A stretch of 64,000 nucleotides of DNA. Origin: Bacillus mycoides. GTDB taxonomy: Bacteria > Bacillota > Bacilli > Bacillales > Bacillaceae_G. Position 1 is the stretch's first letter. The number at the start of each line of letters is the position of its first letter. A program made the position numbers and the translations under genes. The notes beneath the pieces are model-generated. The model was not told the origin of the DNA. It did not search any database and saw nothing but the letters and a program-made list of their open reading frames with translations. Location: assembly GCF_018742245.1 (NCBI RefSeq), contig NZ_CP036132.1:2723001-2787000 (forward strand), written 5' to 3'. This document shows, one piece after another, positions 56,697-64,000 of this stretch.

Positions 56697-56806
56697 TTTT
56701 TTATCCCCCAAGTCTAAAATCAAAGTTTTTCATAAATTACACTTCTATCCATACAGTGTGCATCGATTTCTATCCTCATCAATGCTGCATCTATAGTATT
56801 AAAGGG

Positions 56807-57055
56807 CAAAATAAAAATGACCGCTTCGCCCTTAATAAAATAAAAAGGACGAAACGGTCATTGTTCCGCGGTACCACCTTAATTGATATACATAGATATC
56901 CACTTGGCGCCTATAACGCAGGCGTACGCCTAAACTTTCATTTAAGACTCAGGGATAGGTTCGATACATTCTATACGAGGAATCTTTCAGCCGGTGAATT
57001 CCACTCTCTTTCGCAAGAAGACATATGTACTATTTCCCTTCAACGATTTTCAATT
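56807..57055 (-). promoter_or_regulatory. T-box riboswitch (proline) before proBA
   Basis: The minus strand carries stem I, the specifier CCU (complement of 56957-56959, context GAA-CCU-A), the T-box core GGTGGTACCGCGG (56866-56880), and a terminator with an 18-bp stem (56816-56862, two G-U pairs) followed by TTTATTTT. Uncharged tRNA-Pro should allow read-through. Proline T-boxes before proBA are known in B. subtilis. The 5' limit is approximate. Confidence 0.93.
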
Positions 57056-57066
57056 TAATTTTTTAT

Positions 57067-57096
57067 ATTATGCTATATAGTTCCTTTTTGTGTCAA
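57067..57096 (-). promoter_or_regulatory. Sigma-A promoter of the proBA leader
   Basis: TTGACA, 18 bases, CATAAT on the minus strand. Transcription would start just upstream of the proline T-box. Confidence 0.8.
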
Positions 57097-57277
57097 GAGG
57101 TATTTTGCAAAATGAATATGATGACAAGTTCCTTGTATGAGATTACGGACATACTGGATGATAGTGAAAATTGATATAACTATACTCATATTCATAAACA
57201 TAAAATCTTTTAAAAAATCTCTCCTGGCATTCATGCGATTAATAACATATATTGTTCTCCATACCAAGGTATATAAA

Positions 57278-57413
57278 GTGAAACTTTAATCAGTGGGGGT
57301 TTTGTTCATCCCCCACTGATTATTAGCCCTCACCAATCGGGCGTTTACGGGCAGTTGATCTCCCACCTGAATTTTGAGGTGGGAGATCAACTGCCCACAA
57401 ATAGCAGGATAAC
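57278..57413. repeat. bcr1-like repeat with an intact double hairpin
   Basis: About 136 bases between ATAAA duplications at 57273-57277 and 57414-57418. Two strong hairpins: CAGTGGGGG / CCCCCACTG, and GGGCAGTTGATCTCCCACCT paired with its exact complement, a 20-bp perfect stem. The left third matches the degenerate copy at 48909. It lies between the divergent proB and proC units, upstream of proC. The bcr1 name is from memory of the B. cereus-group element. Confidence 0.8.
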
Positions 57414-57602
57414 ATAAAATCTTTAAATATAATGCGTGTACTTACATAATGTCGAATATAATTTTTTTTATATTTTGTATTGCAAAAAGGCACACACTCT
57501 CTTAAAATGTTTCTTTATATTGCATGGAGATATCATCATTATTTTAGAATAACAATATCAGACCGATATAATTTATGATAAAAGGAGCCAGATTGAGTTA
57601 TT

Positions 57603-58421
57603 ATGGACAAACAAATTGGATTCATCGGATGTGGAAATATGGGGATGGCTATAATTGGCGGGATGCTAAACAAAAATATAGTGTCTTCAAATAAAATCAT
57701 TTGTTCAGATTTAAACACTACGAATTTAAAAAATGCCAGTGAAAAATACGGGCTAACTACAACTACTGACAACAATGAAGTAGCTAAAAATGCTGATATT
57801 TTAATTTTATCAATTAAACCAGACCTATACGCATCAATAATTAACGAAATAAAAGAAGTGATAAAAAACGATGTTATCGTCGTAACGATCGCTGCAGGAA
57901 AAAGCATCAAAAGTACTGAGGATGCTTTTCATAAAAAGTTAAGGGTTGTAAGAGTAATGCCTAATACACCTGCTCTTGTTGGAGAAGGAATGTCTGCGCT
58001 ATGCCCTAATGAAATGGTGACAGAAAAAGATTTAGAAGATGTACTAATCATTTTCAATAGTTTTGGTCAAACAGAGATCGTAAGTGAAAAATTAATGGAT
58101 GTTGTAACATCTGTAAGTGGTTCTTCGCCAGCATATGTATATATGCTTATAGAAGCGATGGCAGATGCAGCTGTATTAGATGGTATGCCAAGAAATCAAG
58201 CATATAAATTCGCAGCTCAAGCTGTGTTAGGCTCTGCAAAAATGGTGCTAGAAACAGGAATACATCCAGGTGAATTGAAAGATATGGTTTGTTCCCCTGG
58301 CGGAACAACTATAGAAGCTGTAGCAATATTAGAGGAAAAAGGCTTACGAACAGCAATCATTTCAGCTATGCAGCGTTGTACGCAAAAGTCTGTTGAACTA
58401 TCTAGGCAAACTAAAGAGTAA
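57603..58421 (+). CDS. proC: Pyrroline-5-carboxylate reductase
   Basis: It reduces pyrroline-5-carboxylate to proline with NAD(P)H, the last step. The 272-residue protein starts with the Rossmann motif IGFIGCGNMGMAIIGGML, has VVRVMPNTPALVGEGMSAL, and the family signature SGSSPAYVYMLIEAMADAAV, followed by MVCSPGGTTIEAVAIL. Its codon use and isoleucine content are more AT-rich than proBA. It is transcribed away from proBA and is not under the proline T-box. AAGGAGCCAGATTGAGTT precedes the ATG. Confidence 0.95.
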   Translation: MDKQIGFIGCGNMGMAIIGGMLNKNIVSSNKIICSDLNTTNLKNASEKYGLTTTTDNNEVAKNADILILSIKPDLYASIINEIKEVIKNDVIVVTIAAGKSIKSTEDAFHKKLRVVRVMPNTPALVGEGMSALCPNEMVTEKDLEDVLIIFNSFGQTEIVSEKLMDVVTSVSGSSPAYVYMLIEAMADAAVLDGMPRNQAYKFAAQAVLGSAKMVLETGIHPGELKDMVCSPGGTTIEAVAILEEKGLRTAIISAMQRCTQKSVELSRQTKE

Positions 58422-58524
58422 AAACTGTAAAAGAGATCACTTTAGCTGAATACACATATCTTTAAATAGTTTTAGACTATATGCACATTTCATTTACATA
58501 CTCCTCCTTTTTCACCAGTAACTG

Positions 58525-58565
58525 AACGGGCAAATTCAAGGATAATTGAGTTTGTCCGTTTTACA
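58525..58565 (+). terminator. Terminator after proC
   Basis: AACGGGCAAA and TTTGTCCGTT form a stem with one G-T mismatch pair, followed by TTACATTTTG. It lies about 100 bases after the proC stop. Confidence 0.6.
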
Positions 58566-58903
58566 TTTTGTTATTCTAAAATAATTCACCTATTCTTATT
58601 ATCATTTATTTCATAGCGTAATACCCTTTTATTTATTAAGGTAACATCATTTCCATATGTATTTGCTGCAGATTGTATTAAGTTTTAAATCATACGTTTC
58701 TTGTAAGACATGATGCATACCAGATGAAATATACTCAGAGACTAAGCATAATATCTATTGAAAAAAGTAATATCAATCGCCTCAAATTGTTAACATAATA
58801 TTTTTATCGTCTTCTTATATTAATACCTACTATTTCCTAATCCACCTCCATTACAATTTAAATCATTTAAGTTTTCTCCATATCGTACATCTACTATTTA
58901 AAC
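58566..58903. other. Intergenic region, no gene seen
   Basis: About 340 AT-rich bases between convergent proC and the desaturase gene. I found no supported open reading frame or RNA. Confidence 0.4.
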
Positions 58904-58940
58904 AAAAACTCCCCTTAAATCGAAAATGATTAAGGGGAGT
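58904..58940 (-). terminator. Terminator of the desaturase gene
   Basis: On the minus strand ACTCCCCTTAA and TTAAGGGGAGT form a hairpin followed by TTTTTGTTT. Confidence 0.85.
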
Positions 58941-58958
58941 CAGTTATATGTGGTGAAG

Positions 58959-59990
58959 TTATAGTTCTGATTTTACTGGAATAGAAACATTGTTTTTCAC
59001 TAAATTTTTAACGTCTTTAAAGCTAACAAAATTGTTACTTTGTTCATCCCATAGACGGAAACGAATTGAACGCAAACTTGTAGCAAGAGTAATCGTTGGT
59101 ACATTTTTTAAAGGAAGCGTATTATTGTGTGCCTCTTCTAGTTTATAGTTAGGTACTCTTGGACTTAAATGGTGAACATGATGAAATCCAATATTACCAG
59201 TTAGAAATTGCAGGATTTTGGGAAGTTTATAAAATGAACTTCCTTCTACTGCCGCTTTCACATATTCCCAATCTTTATCTTCTTCAAAATAAGAATCCTC
59301 GAATGTGTGCTGTACGTAAAACAGCCAAATACCTATTGAACCTGCTATTAAGAATATGGAACCATGTACTAAAAGAAACGATTGCCATCCAATTGCCCAG
59401 CAAAGTAATCCTACTAAAGCAACAATTAAAACATTCGTCAAATAGGTGTTCATGCGTTCCTTCTTTCTAGCACCTTTTCGGTTAAATCTATTTTTAAGTA
59501 GGAAAACATAAATCGGACCTAATCCAAACATAACGAATGGATTGCGATATAAACGATATGCTAAACGGAGTCTAAATGGCGCTGCCAAATATTCATTCAC
59601 TGTAAGGGTCCAAATATCTCCTGTACCTCGCTTATCCAAATTACCACTTGTAGCGTGATGAACGGAATGCTCATGCCCCCATTGATCAAACGGGAATAAA
59701 GTTAAAACACCCATACATGTCCCTACTATTCTATTTACACGACGACTTTTAAAAAAAGAATGATGGGTACAATCATGAAAAATAATGAAAACCCGTGTCA
59801 TAAATCCAGCGGCTAACAGAGATGGAACTAATGCTAACCAATAAGAAACGGACAGGCTTTTATAAGCAAGGTACCATAAGATAATAAATGGCACTACCGT
59901 ATTGATGATTTGCCAAACACTTTTTTTTGCCGTTGATTTTTCAAAAGGAGCAACTTGTTTTTTTAAATTTTTAGTATTTTGTAATGTCAT
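58959..59990 (-). CDS. desA: Membrane fatty-acid (acyl-lipid) desaturase
   Basis: A 343-residue integral membrane desaturase with the three histidine boxes HDCTHHS (72-78), HSVHH (108-112) and HHVHH (270-274), and two pairs of hydrophobic segments between them. It introduces a cis double bond into phospholipid acyl chains, lowering membrane order in the cold. B. cereus has two such enzymes, DesA and DesB; map position suggests DesA, whose cold induction depends on the CasK/CasR two-component system. The position of the double bond it makes cannot be read from sequence. AAAGGAATTAGAAAAA precedes the ATG. Confidence 0.9.
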   Translation of the reverse strand: MTLQNTKNLKKQVAPFEKSTAKKSVWQIINTVVPFIILWYLAYKSLSVSYWLALVPSLLAAGFMTRVFIIFHDCTHHSFFKSRRVNRIVGTCMGVLTLFPFDQWGHEHSVHHATSGNLDKRGTGDIWTLTVNEYLAAPFRLRLAYRLYRNPFVMFGLGPIYVFLLKNRFNRKGARKKERMNTYLTNVLIVALVGLLCWAIGWQSFLLVHGSIFLIAGSIGIWLFYVQHTFEDSYFEEDKDWEYVKAAVEGSSFYKLPKILQFLTGNIGFHHVHHLSPRVPNYKLEEAHNNTLPLKNVPTITLATSLRSIRFRLWDEQSNNFVSFKDVKNLVKNNVSIPVKSEL

Positions 59991-60050
59991 TTTTTCTAAT
60001 TCCTTTCCTTTATGTTGCTAATTCGTATTATAACACATTATTAGTAGTAG

Positions 60051-60640
60051 GTGTTATACGCAGGTATAATAAATATTTTATACTATGAAAATCTCTTTTT
60101 TCTTACTCATTCCTTACAAATTGCTTACGTCCAAAATAGCTTCTATTATAGGATAGAAGGAGCATTTGTGCCGGAAATTCCGAAGTTTTTCCCAATAAAT
60201 ATATTAATTAAAAAGAAACACAGAGTTTTTTTCCCTTCTGTACTGCCCCGTTTCCACAATAAGAAGTGAGCTGTCCCATAAGTCGGTGACACCGACTTTG
60301 ATATGCTCCTCTTAGTTTCACCTTATTCTATCGATGAACGTAATGTTCACTTGTTGCAACTGATTTTACCGGAACTGGATCTATTTCATGAAACAAATCA
60401 AATTACATTTCAAATAAAAAACTAGTCTATTTTGAAAACTTCCTTCACTTTTATTTCACTGTTATTCTATATAAAATATAAAAATTTAATGTCCGTTTAT
60501 TTAATTTTAAATCTATGATATATTCAAAATATTAATCATACAAAGTTAATAAAATGAAAATAAGGGAAATTTATGAAAAAACGTATTTTATATTCATACT
60601 AAAATCACATAGTTTTTAGTATAGAAAGGAGATTCAAAAT
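60051..60640. other. Intergenic region with a repeat-type hairpin
   Basis: About 600 bases. GAGCTGTCCCATAAGTCGG at 60268 begins a hairpin family also seen at 11549 and 41719, here with AGTCGGTGACACCGACT inside and GCTC at 60305-60308. A frame from about 60329 to 60424 reads IDERNVHLLQLILPELDLFH and ends at TAG; it looks like a coding relic, but no family was recognised. Confidence 0.4.
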
Positions 60641-61231
60641 TTGAATAAGAATTTAACCAAAATTACATTAATAAGCGGTATCGCTCTTATACTTTATCAT
60701 TTTTTTAAATGGTATTTAGTTGAATTCCTTACCCCATTTATTATGCCATTTCTTTCAATAATAGTTCATGGATTGTTTTTCTTAATATTAATTTTCACAA
60801 TCATACATCTCATCAAACACAAAAATTGGAAACCGTTAATTATTCAACTAATCATAGTAATTACTTGGATATGTATACCATTTAATGAGATTTATATAAA
60901 TTTAGATTTTATTATCTATAAAGAAGACCGTGAAAAAGTTATAGCACTTATAGAACATAAAGAGTTAACTCCTAATGTTCATTATGATAGTAGACAAATT
61001 CATTTACCTAAACAGTTTGCATCCACCTCCAAAAACGGTGGGGATGTAATTATTCAACAAAATAAAAATGGTACTTCTGTTTTCTTTTTTACTTATCGTG
61101 GTATATTAGATAATTTTTCAGGATTTATTTACACACCAAATGATACTAGACCAAACAAATACGACTTTAATAATGAATATAAAGAAATCACAGAAATAGA
61201 ACAAAACTGGTATTATGTCAAATCATATTAA
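60641..61231 (+). CDS. Unrecognised membrane protein
   Basis: A 196-residue protein with three or four hydrophobic segments in its first 90 residues (LISGIALILYHFFKWYL, FLSIIVHGLFFLILIFTIIHLI, LIIQLIIVITWICIPFN) and a soluble C-terminal half, probably outside the cell (ITNGGDVIIQQ-like KNGGDVIIQQNKNGT, then FFFTYRGILDNFSGFIY). It is very AT-rich. No family was recognised. The start is TTG at 60641, behind GAAAGGAGATTC. Confidence 0.7.
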   Translation: MNKNLTKITLISGIALILYHFFKWYLVEFLTPFIMPFLSIIVHGLFFLILIFTIIHLIKHKNWKPLIIQLIIVITWICIPFNEIYINLDFIIYKEDREKVIALIEHKELTPNVHYDSRQIHLPKQFASTSKNGGDVIIQQNKNGTSVFFFTYRGILDNFSGFIYTPNDTRPNKYDFNNEYKEITEIEQNWYYVKSY

Positions 61232-61802
61232 AGAACACAAAAATTTTCTTTTAATTATATTAAAAACATACCGTATTTATAGAAAGGGAATGCTTGTATA
61301 CTATATACTGATCTGTACTGCATTCCCTAATTAGGCCCGATACGAATTCTTGTCGTATTAGCTCATTCAAGGTGATGCATTTTTTTTACAAGCGATACAT
61401 CTTTTTTATCATATACGTCGCTTTAACACCACTCAATATAGAGGTTGCTGTTTCAAATGAATCGAACCTTAACATAGGAGTAGCATCACACATCCATCAA
61501 CTTCAGAATTTTCTCGTTTTGGATTATTTGTTTTTCTCAGCTTGATTGTGACAGGGCATTGCCAACAAAAAGCGATTTTCGTACGCTAAGATTCTTTCAA
61601 CATAAAGATTGTTGATAACTTATACGTGTCAGTAATACCATCTAGCTGTAGAGTACCGAAAAAAAGTGAAGCAAACAAAAAATAACTCCAAAATCAACTT
61701 GTATTGTATATTTGGGAGTTACTTGACGTTTACTTTGCAACGAAAGAGAACCGCAACACTGCCTAAAACCTGGGCGCTTATCACATCCACAAACACACAA
61801 AA
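61232..61802. other. Intergenic region with relics
   Basis: About 570 bases. GGGAATGC and GCATTCCC at 61287-61329 form a hairpin that may end the upstream gene. On the minus strand around 61500-61660 there are short protein-like frames (LDGITDTYKLSTIFMLKES) broken by stops, suggesting a decayed gene that I could not name. Confidence 0.35.
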
Positions 61803-61964
61803 TTAAGAAGCCTTCTTCATTCGTTGTTGCTCTTTAATTTGTTCAGCAATAGCTGCAACATGAATACATTCCATATATAGGTCGTCAGCATCTGTATCTT
61901 TCACGCTAACCTTTATACTTGTATACTCAAAATCCCGTTGATTTGTTTTTGGATGGTAAAACAT
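61803..61964 (-). CDS. Small protein overlapping the PAP2 gene
   Basis: A 53-codon frame from ATG (61962-61964) to TAA (61803-61805) reads MFYHPKTNQRDFEYTSIKVS, then KDTDADDLYMECIHVAAIAE and ends QRMKKAS. It overlaps the last 36-38 bases of the PAP2 gene in another frame. It is acidic then basic, soluble, and has no clear ribosome binding site, though coupling to PAP2 is possible. The function is unknown. Confidence 0.4.
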   Translation of the reverse strand: MFYHPKTNQRDFEYTSIKVSVKDTDADDLYMECIHVAAIAEQIKEQQRMKKAS

Positions 61965-62526
61965 GTTTCTCTACTCTTTCATATAGAGTAAGCAATTGCT
62001 TGATAAAAGAAAATTTCGGTACTAACCAATACGAAAATAACGCTGAAACACATCCTATTAAAGCCCCTATTACAACATCAAAAGGATAATGAACCCCTAC
62101 CCAAATACGAGAGATCGCTACACAAAATGCAAGTATAATCCATAACCATCCAGTCTTTTTACGAACAAGCAAAAACGAAAAACAAATCGAAAAAAAGAGA
62201 ATCGTATGGTCACTAGGAAATGAATTATCTACAGCATGGTCGACAAGTTTATTAACATCAGGCAATACTGCAAACGGTTGATAATTCAAATGAAATTTCC
62301 CTGCTATTTTTCCAATCACCTCAGCAATCACAAAAGCAACCATCGCTTGAATAACCATCATCCTACTTTTTCTGGACCCGGTAAACCAATAAGCTATAAT
62401 AATTAAACCAAAAATATATACCATATATTCTGCCAAAAATACCATGGCTGAGTTTAGGAATGAATATTGTTTACCTAAATCATTAATTGCTCGAAAAATA
62501 TCAATATTGAATTGAGAAAAAGACAT
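61927..62526 (-). CDS. PAP2-family phosphatase, undecaprenyl-diphosphatase (BcrC) type
   Basis: A 199-residue membrane protein with five or six hydrophobic segments. Catalytic motifs: a PSDHT motif in VDNSFPSDHTILFF and SRIWVGVHYPFDVVIG with the SR, H and D residues. In motif C1 (KFHLNYQPF) the arginine usually before the proline is a glutamine. BcrC-type enzymes recycle undecaprenyl pyrophosphate outside the membrane and give bacitracin resistance. I chose the ATG at 62524-62526, behind AAGGAGGGAT. Confidence 0.85.
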   Translation of the reverse strand: MSFSQFNIDIFRAINDLGKQYSFLNSAMVFLAEYMVYIFGLIIIAYWFTGSRKSRMMVIQAMVAFVIAEVIGKIAGKFHLNYQPFAVLPDVNKLVDHAVDNSFPSDHTILFFSICFSFLLVRKKTGWLWIILAFCVAISRIWVGVHYPFDVVIGALIGCVSALFSYWLVPKFSFIKQLLTLYERVEKHVLPSKNKSTGF

Positions 62527-62685
62527 TTTCAAATCCCTCCTTTATAGTAAGGTGTTTAACTGATTGCCATATACCTTCATTACACGAATAGTTTTGATTA
62601 TTGTACTCATCTAAAAATACCAACCTTCTTGTGCGCTTATAATTTTATTATGGGAAAAAAGGTTTAAATGGGACTTAACTACTTC

Positions 62686-62802
62686 TTAACTATGTGAATG
62701 TACTGTTTCTTCCTCTAACATGACGTTTTCACTTAAAAAATAAGCGGCATACGTACGTATATTTCGACTAACGTTTTTAAACGCGAGCTGAGAAAACGTC
62801 AT
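62686..62802 (-). pseudogene. N-terminal relic of an FtsX-type ABC permease (BceB-like)
   Basis: The frame starts at ATG (62800-62802) behind GGGAGGGGACAG and reads MTFSQLAFKNVSRNIRTYAA-YFLS, the typical N-terminus of BceB/FtsX-like permeases, and then leaves homology after about 25 residues (ENVMLEEETVHSHS) and stops at 39 residues. A full permease has over 600 residues, so this is a truncated remnant. Confidence 0.65.
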
Positions 62803-62957
62803 CTTCTGTCCCCTCCCACGCTTTTTTACTTCCATAAAAATAGGTATCACCATGAGTATGACATCTCCTTCTTCTTTCTTCTTTTTCACTATAATAAAAA
62901 AAGGAAAAGGAAAACATCGAACTTTCTTACATACATTCGTGCATTCTTACAGTTTTG

Positions 62958-63125
62958 TCATTTTGTAAATGTGTTTATCACCTTGCCTTTCGCTATTTTC
63001 AAAAACTCTTGTAACTCTGGGTTTATATTCGTCTTTCGGTATGCAACGGCTAGTTCCGCAACAATTTTAGAATCACATATTTCTTTGTAGACAACTTCTG
63101 ATTGATATAATTTATTTGCAGACAC
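62958..63125 (-). pseudogene. C-terminal relic of a LysR-family regulator
   Basis: The minus strand reads about 55 codons (SANKLYQSEVVYKEICDSKI, VAELAVAYRKTNINPELQEF, LKIAKGK...) ending at TGA (62958-62960). This resembles the last strands and helix of a LysR substrate-binding domain. An in-frame TAG at 63126-63128 cuts it off; the DNA-binding part is not present in the window. Confidence 0.6.
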
Positions 63126-63210
63126 CTATCCGCTGTTAATTAAATAAGAAAAATTATATGTTTCTAATACATGTTTTTGATCGAGCTTTAATTTAAACCT
63201 ACAAAGAATT

Positions 63211-63255
63211 AAGGAAAGTACCCAAAACGACCGTTTATGGTACTTTCCTTATTTT
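63211..63255 (+). terminator. Orphan terminator hairpin
   Basis: AAGGAAAGTACC and GGTACTTTCCTT form a perfect 12-bp stem followed by ATTTTTAT. No plus-strand gene ends here. Confidence 0.6.
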
Positions 63256-63314
63256 TATCCAGATTGAGAAAAATACTATTCAAATTCAGTTTCAAAACTC
63301 ATTACCAAAAATAA

Positions 63315-63356
63315 ACGCTCCTAACATATTAGTCATATACAATATGTTAGGAGCGT
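63315..63356 (-). terminator. Orphan 16-bp hairpin
   Basis: ACGCTCCTAACATATT and AATATGTTAGGAGCGT form a perfect 16-bp stem with a ten-base loop; on the minus strand TTTATTTTT follows. Confidence 0.6.
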
Positions 63357-63417
63357 GATATTTTAAGTGTTTTTTGGATTTAGGTCTTGATAATATACGC
63401 TAAGCAATCTTTCATAT

Positions 63418-63460
63418 AAAAAAGCCGATTCCCTGTAATCTAAAGGATAATCGGCTTTTT
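63418..63460 (-). terminator. Terminator of the sugar ABC ATPase gene
   Basis: AAAAAGCCGATT and AATCGGCTTTTT form a perfect stem. It lies about 60 bases after the ATPase stop codon, the right place to end it. Confidence 0.8.
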
Positions 63461-63521
63461 GCTATTCATTTATTTGTAGTAGTTGAAGAAATTCTAAAGG
63501 TATAATCACCTTAATTATTAT

Positions 63522-64000
63522 CTATAAAACAATTCGTTTCTCAGTTTCTGAATCAAAGTAATGCACTTTGTCCATGTTTAAACCTAGATCTATATTAGAT
63601 TGACTTTGCACATCTAAAGATGTGTCCACACGTGCAACAAAGGATTGTCCATTAATGTTAGAATATAGATATGTTTCTGCCCCCATTAATTCTGCTACAT
63701 CAATACATACCGTTACTTTTGCGTTATATGGTAAATACTCGATTTCTTTTCCATAATAAAAGTCTTCTGGACGTATTCCTATTATGATTTCTTTATTCGT
63801 ATAGCCCTTATTTCGCAAGCCTTTCATCTTCTCTTCTGGCACTTCAATTTTCCACTTATCAATCATAACTGCATTATCTGTTAATACTCCTTTGAAAAAA
63901 TTCATTCCAGGAGAGCCAATGAATCCGCCGACAAATACATTCTCTGGATTATCATACACTTCTTTCGGTGTACCGACTTGCTGTATAATCCCATCTTTTA
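63522..64000 (-). CDS. Sugar ABC transporter ATPase (MsmX/UgpC type), C-terminal part
   Basis: The gene runs in from the right edge; about 159 codons are present without a start. The opening segment KDGIIQQVGTPKEVYDNPENVFVGGFIGSPGMNF is the end of the ATPase core in MalK/UgpC/MsmX proteins, and IIIGIRPEDFYYG plus VCIDVAELMGAETYLYSNINGQSFVARVD form the C-terminal OB-like (TOBE) domain that sets transporter pairing and regulation. In Bacillus such an ATPase often serves several sugar importers. The transporter partners lie outside the window, if linked. Confidence 0.92.
   Translation of the reverse strand, partial: KDGIIQQVGTPKEVYDNPENVFVGGFIGSPGMNFFKGVLTDNAVMIDKWKIEVPEEKMKGLRNKGYTNKEIIIGIRPEDFYYGKEIEYLPYNAKVTVCIDVAELMGAETYLYSNINGQSFVARVDTSLDVQSQSNIDLGLNMDKVHYFDSETEKRIVL

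Larger units (their letters stand above)
63126..63521. other. Intergenic region with three hairpins
   Basis: About 400 bases without a gene, containing the hairpins at 63211, 63315 and 63418 listed separately. Confidence 0.45.

Noticed and set aside
57073..57267. 64-codon frame before the proline T-box
   Set aside because: It overlaps the proBA promoter, has no ribosome binding site and no recognisable sequence.
61700..61802. Cysteine-rich frame resembling a SEC-C metal-binding motif (CVCGCDKR, then QCCG)
   Set aside because: The spacing between the cysteine pairs is ten residues instead of eight, and the frame is not joined to the small gene next to it; chance is as likely as decay.
1..64000. 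CRISPR array, prophage or intact IS
   Set aside because: No regularly spaced repeats, phage structural genes or full-length transposase were seen on either strand.

Overview
The window is chromosomal DNA of a Bacillus cereus group bacterium (B. cereus, B. thuringiensis, B. anthracis or a close relative). The evidence is low GC, AGGAGG-type ribosome binding sites, T-box leaders, an EntA/B/C-like SH3-3D cell-wall protein, a LsrB-type AI-2 operon, an HmoA-like protein, and two copies of a bcr1-like repeat flanked by ATAAA duplications. No tRNA, rRNA, CRISPR array, prophage or intact insertion sequence was seen.

Layout. 1-7.4 kb holds an aromatic amino-acid operon on the minus strand: DAHP synthase/chorismate mutase, chorismate synthase, aromatic/histidinol-phosphate aminotransferase, prephenate dehydrogenase and EPSP synthase. 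Three near-identical T-box leaders, all read here as tyrosine-specific, control it: two in tandem before the first gene and one inside the operon. 7.4-11 kb holds a large SIR2-domain protein that resembles anti-phage NADases. 11-21.7 kb is a mixed accessory stretch (small enzymes, GNATs, VOC proteins, the SH3-3D protein, a bicovalent-flavin oxidoreductase, a four-repeat membrane protein). 21.8-28.2 kb is a catabolic island: a GntP permease, an enoyl-CoA hydratase and an acyl-CoA ligase behind a near-perfect sigma-54 promoter, with their own PAS-AAA-Fis activator. 30-31.5 kb is malate:quinone oxidoreductase. 31.5-39.9 kb is a complete AI-2 uptake and processing locus (lsrB, lsrD, lsrC, lsrA divergent from lsrR, lsrK, a cupin, lsrF), with the cupin where LsrG would be expected.

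40-49 kb holds small accessory genes (methyltransferase, WYL regulator, SRPBCC, two VOC proteins, HmoA-like monooxygenase with a Fur box, MFS pump with an ArsR-like regulator, DinB). 49-54 kb holds a GH3 beta-glucosidase divergent from an AraC regulator, followed by a nucleoside transporter. 54-58.4 kb holds proline synthesis: proBA under a proline T-box, and proC divergent from it. 59-64 kb holds a fatty-acid desaturase, an unknown membrane protein, a PAP2 phosphatase, relics of an FtsX-type permease and a LysR regulator, and the end of an MsmX/UgpC-type sugar ABC ATPase.

The best candidates for new biology are the SIR2 protein, the double T-box leader, the sigma-54 CoA-ligase operon of unknown substrate, the four-repeat membrane protein behind 11-bp phased direct repeats, and several dispersed short repeats. 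Product names rest on reading protein motifs by eye; no database search was run.
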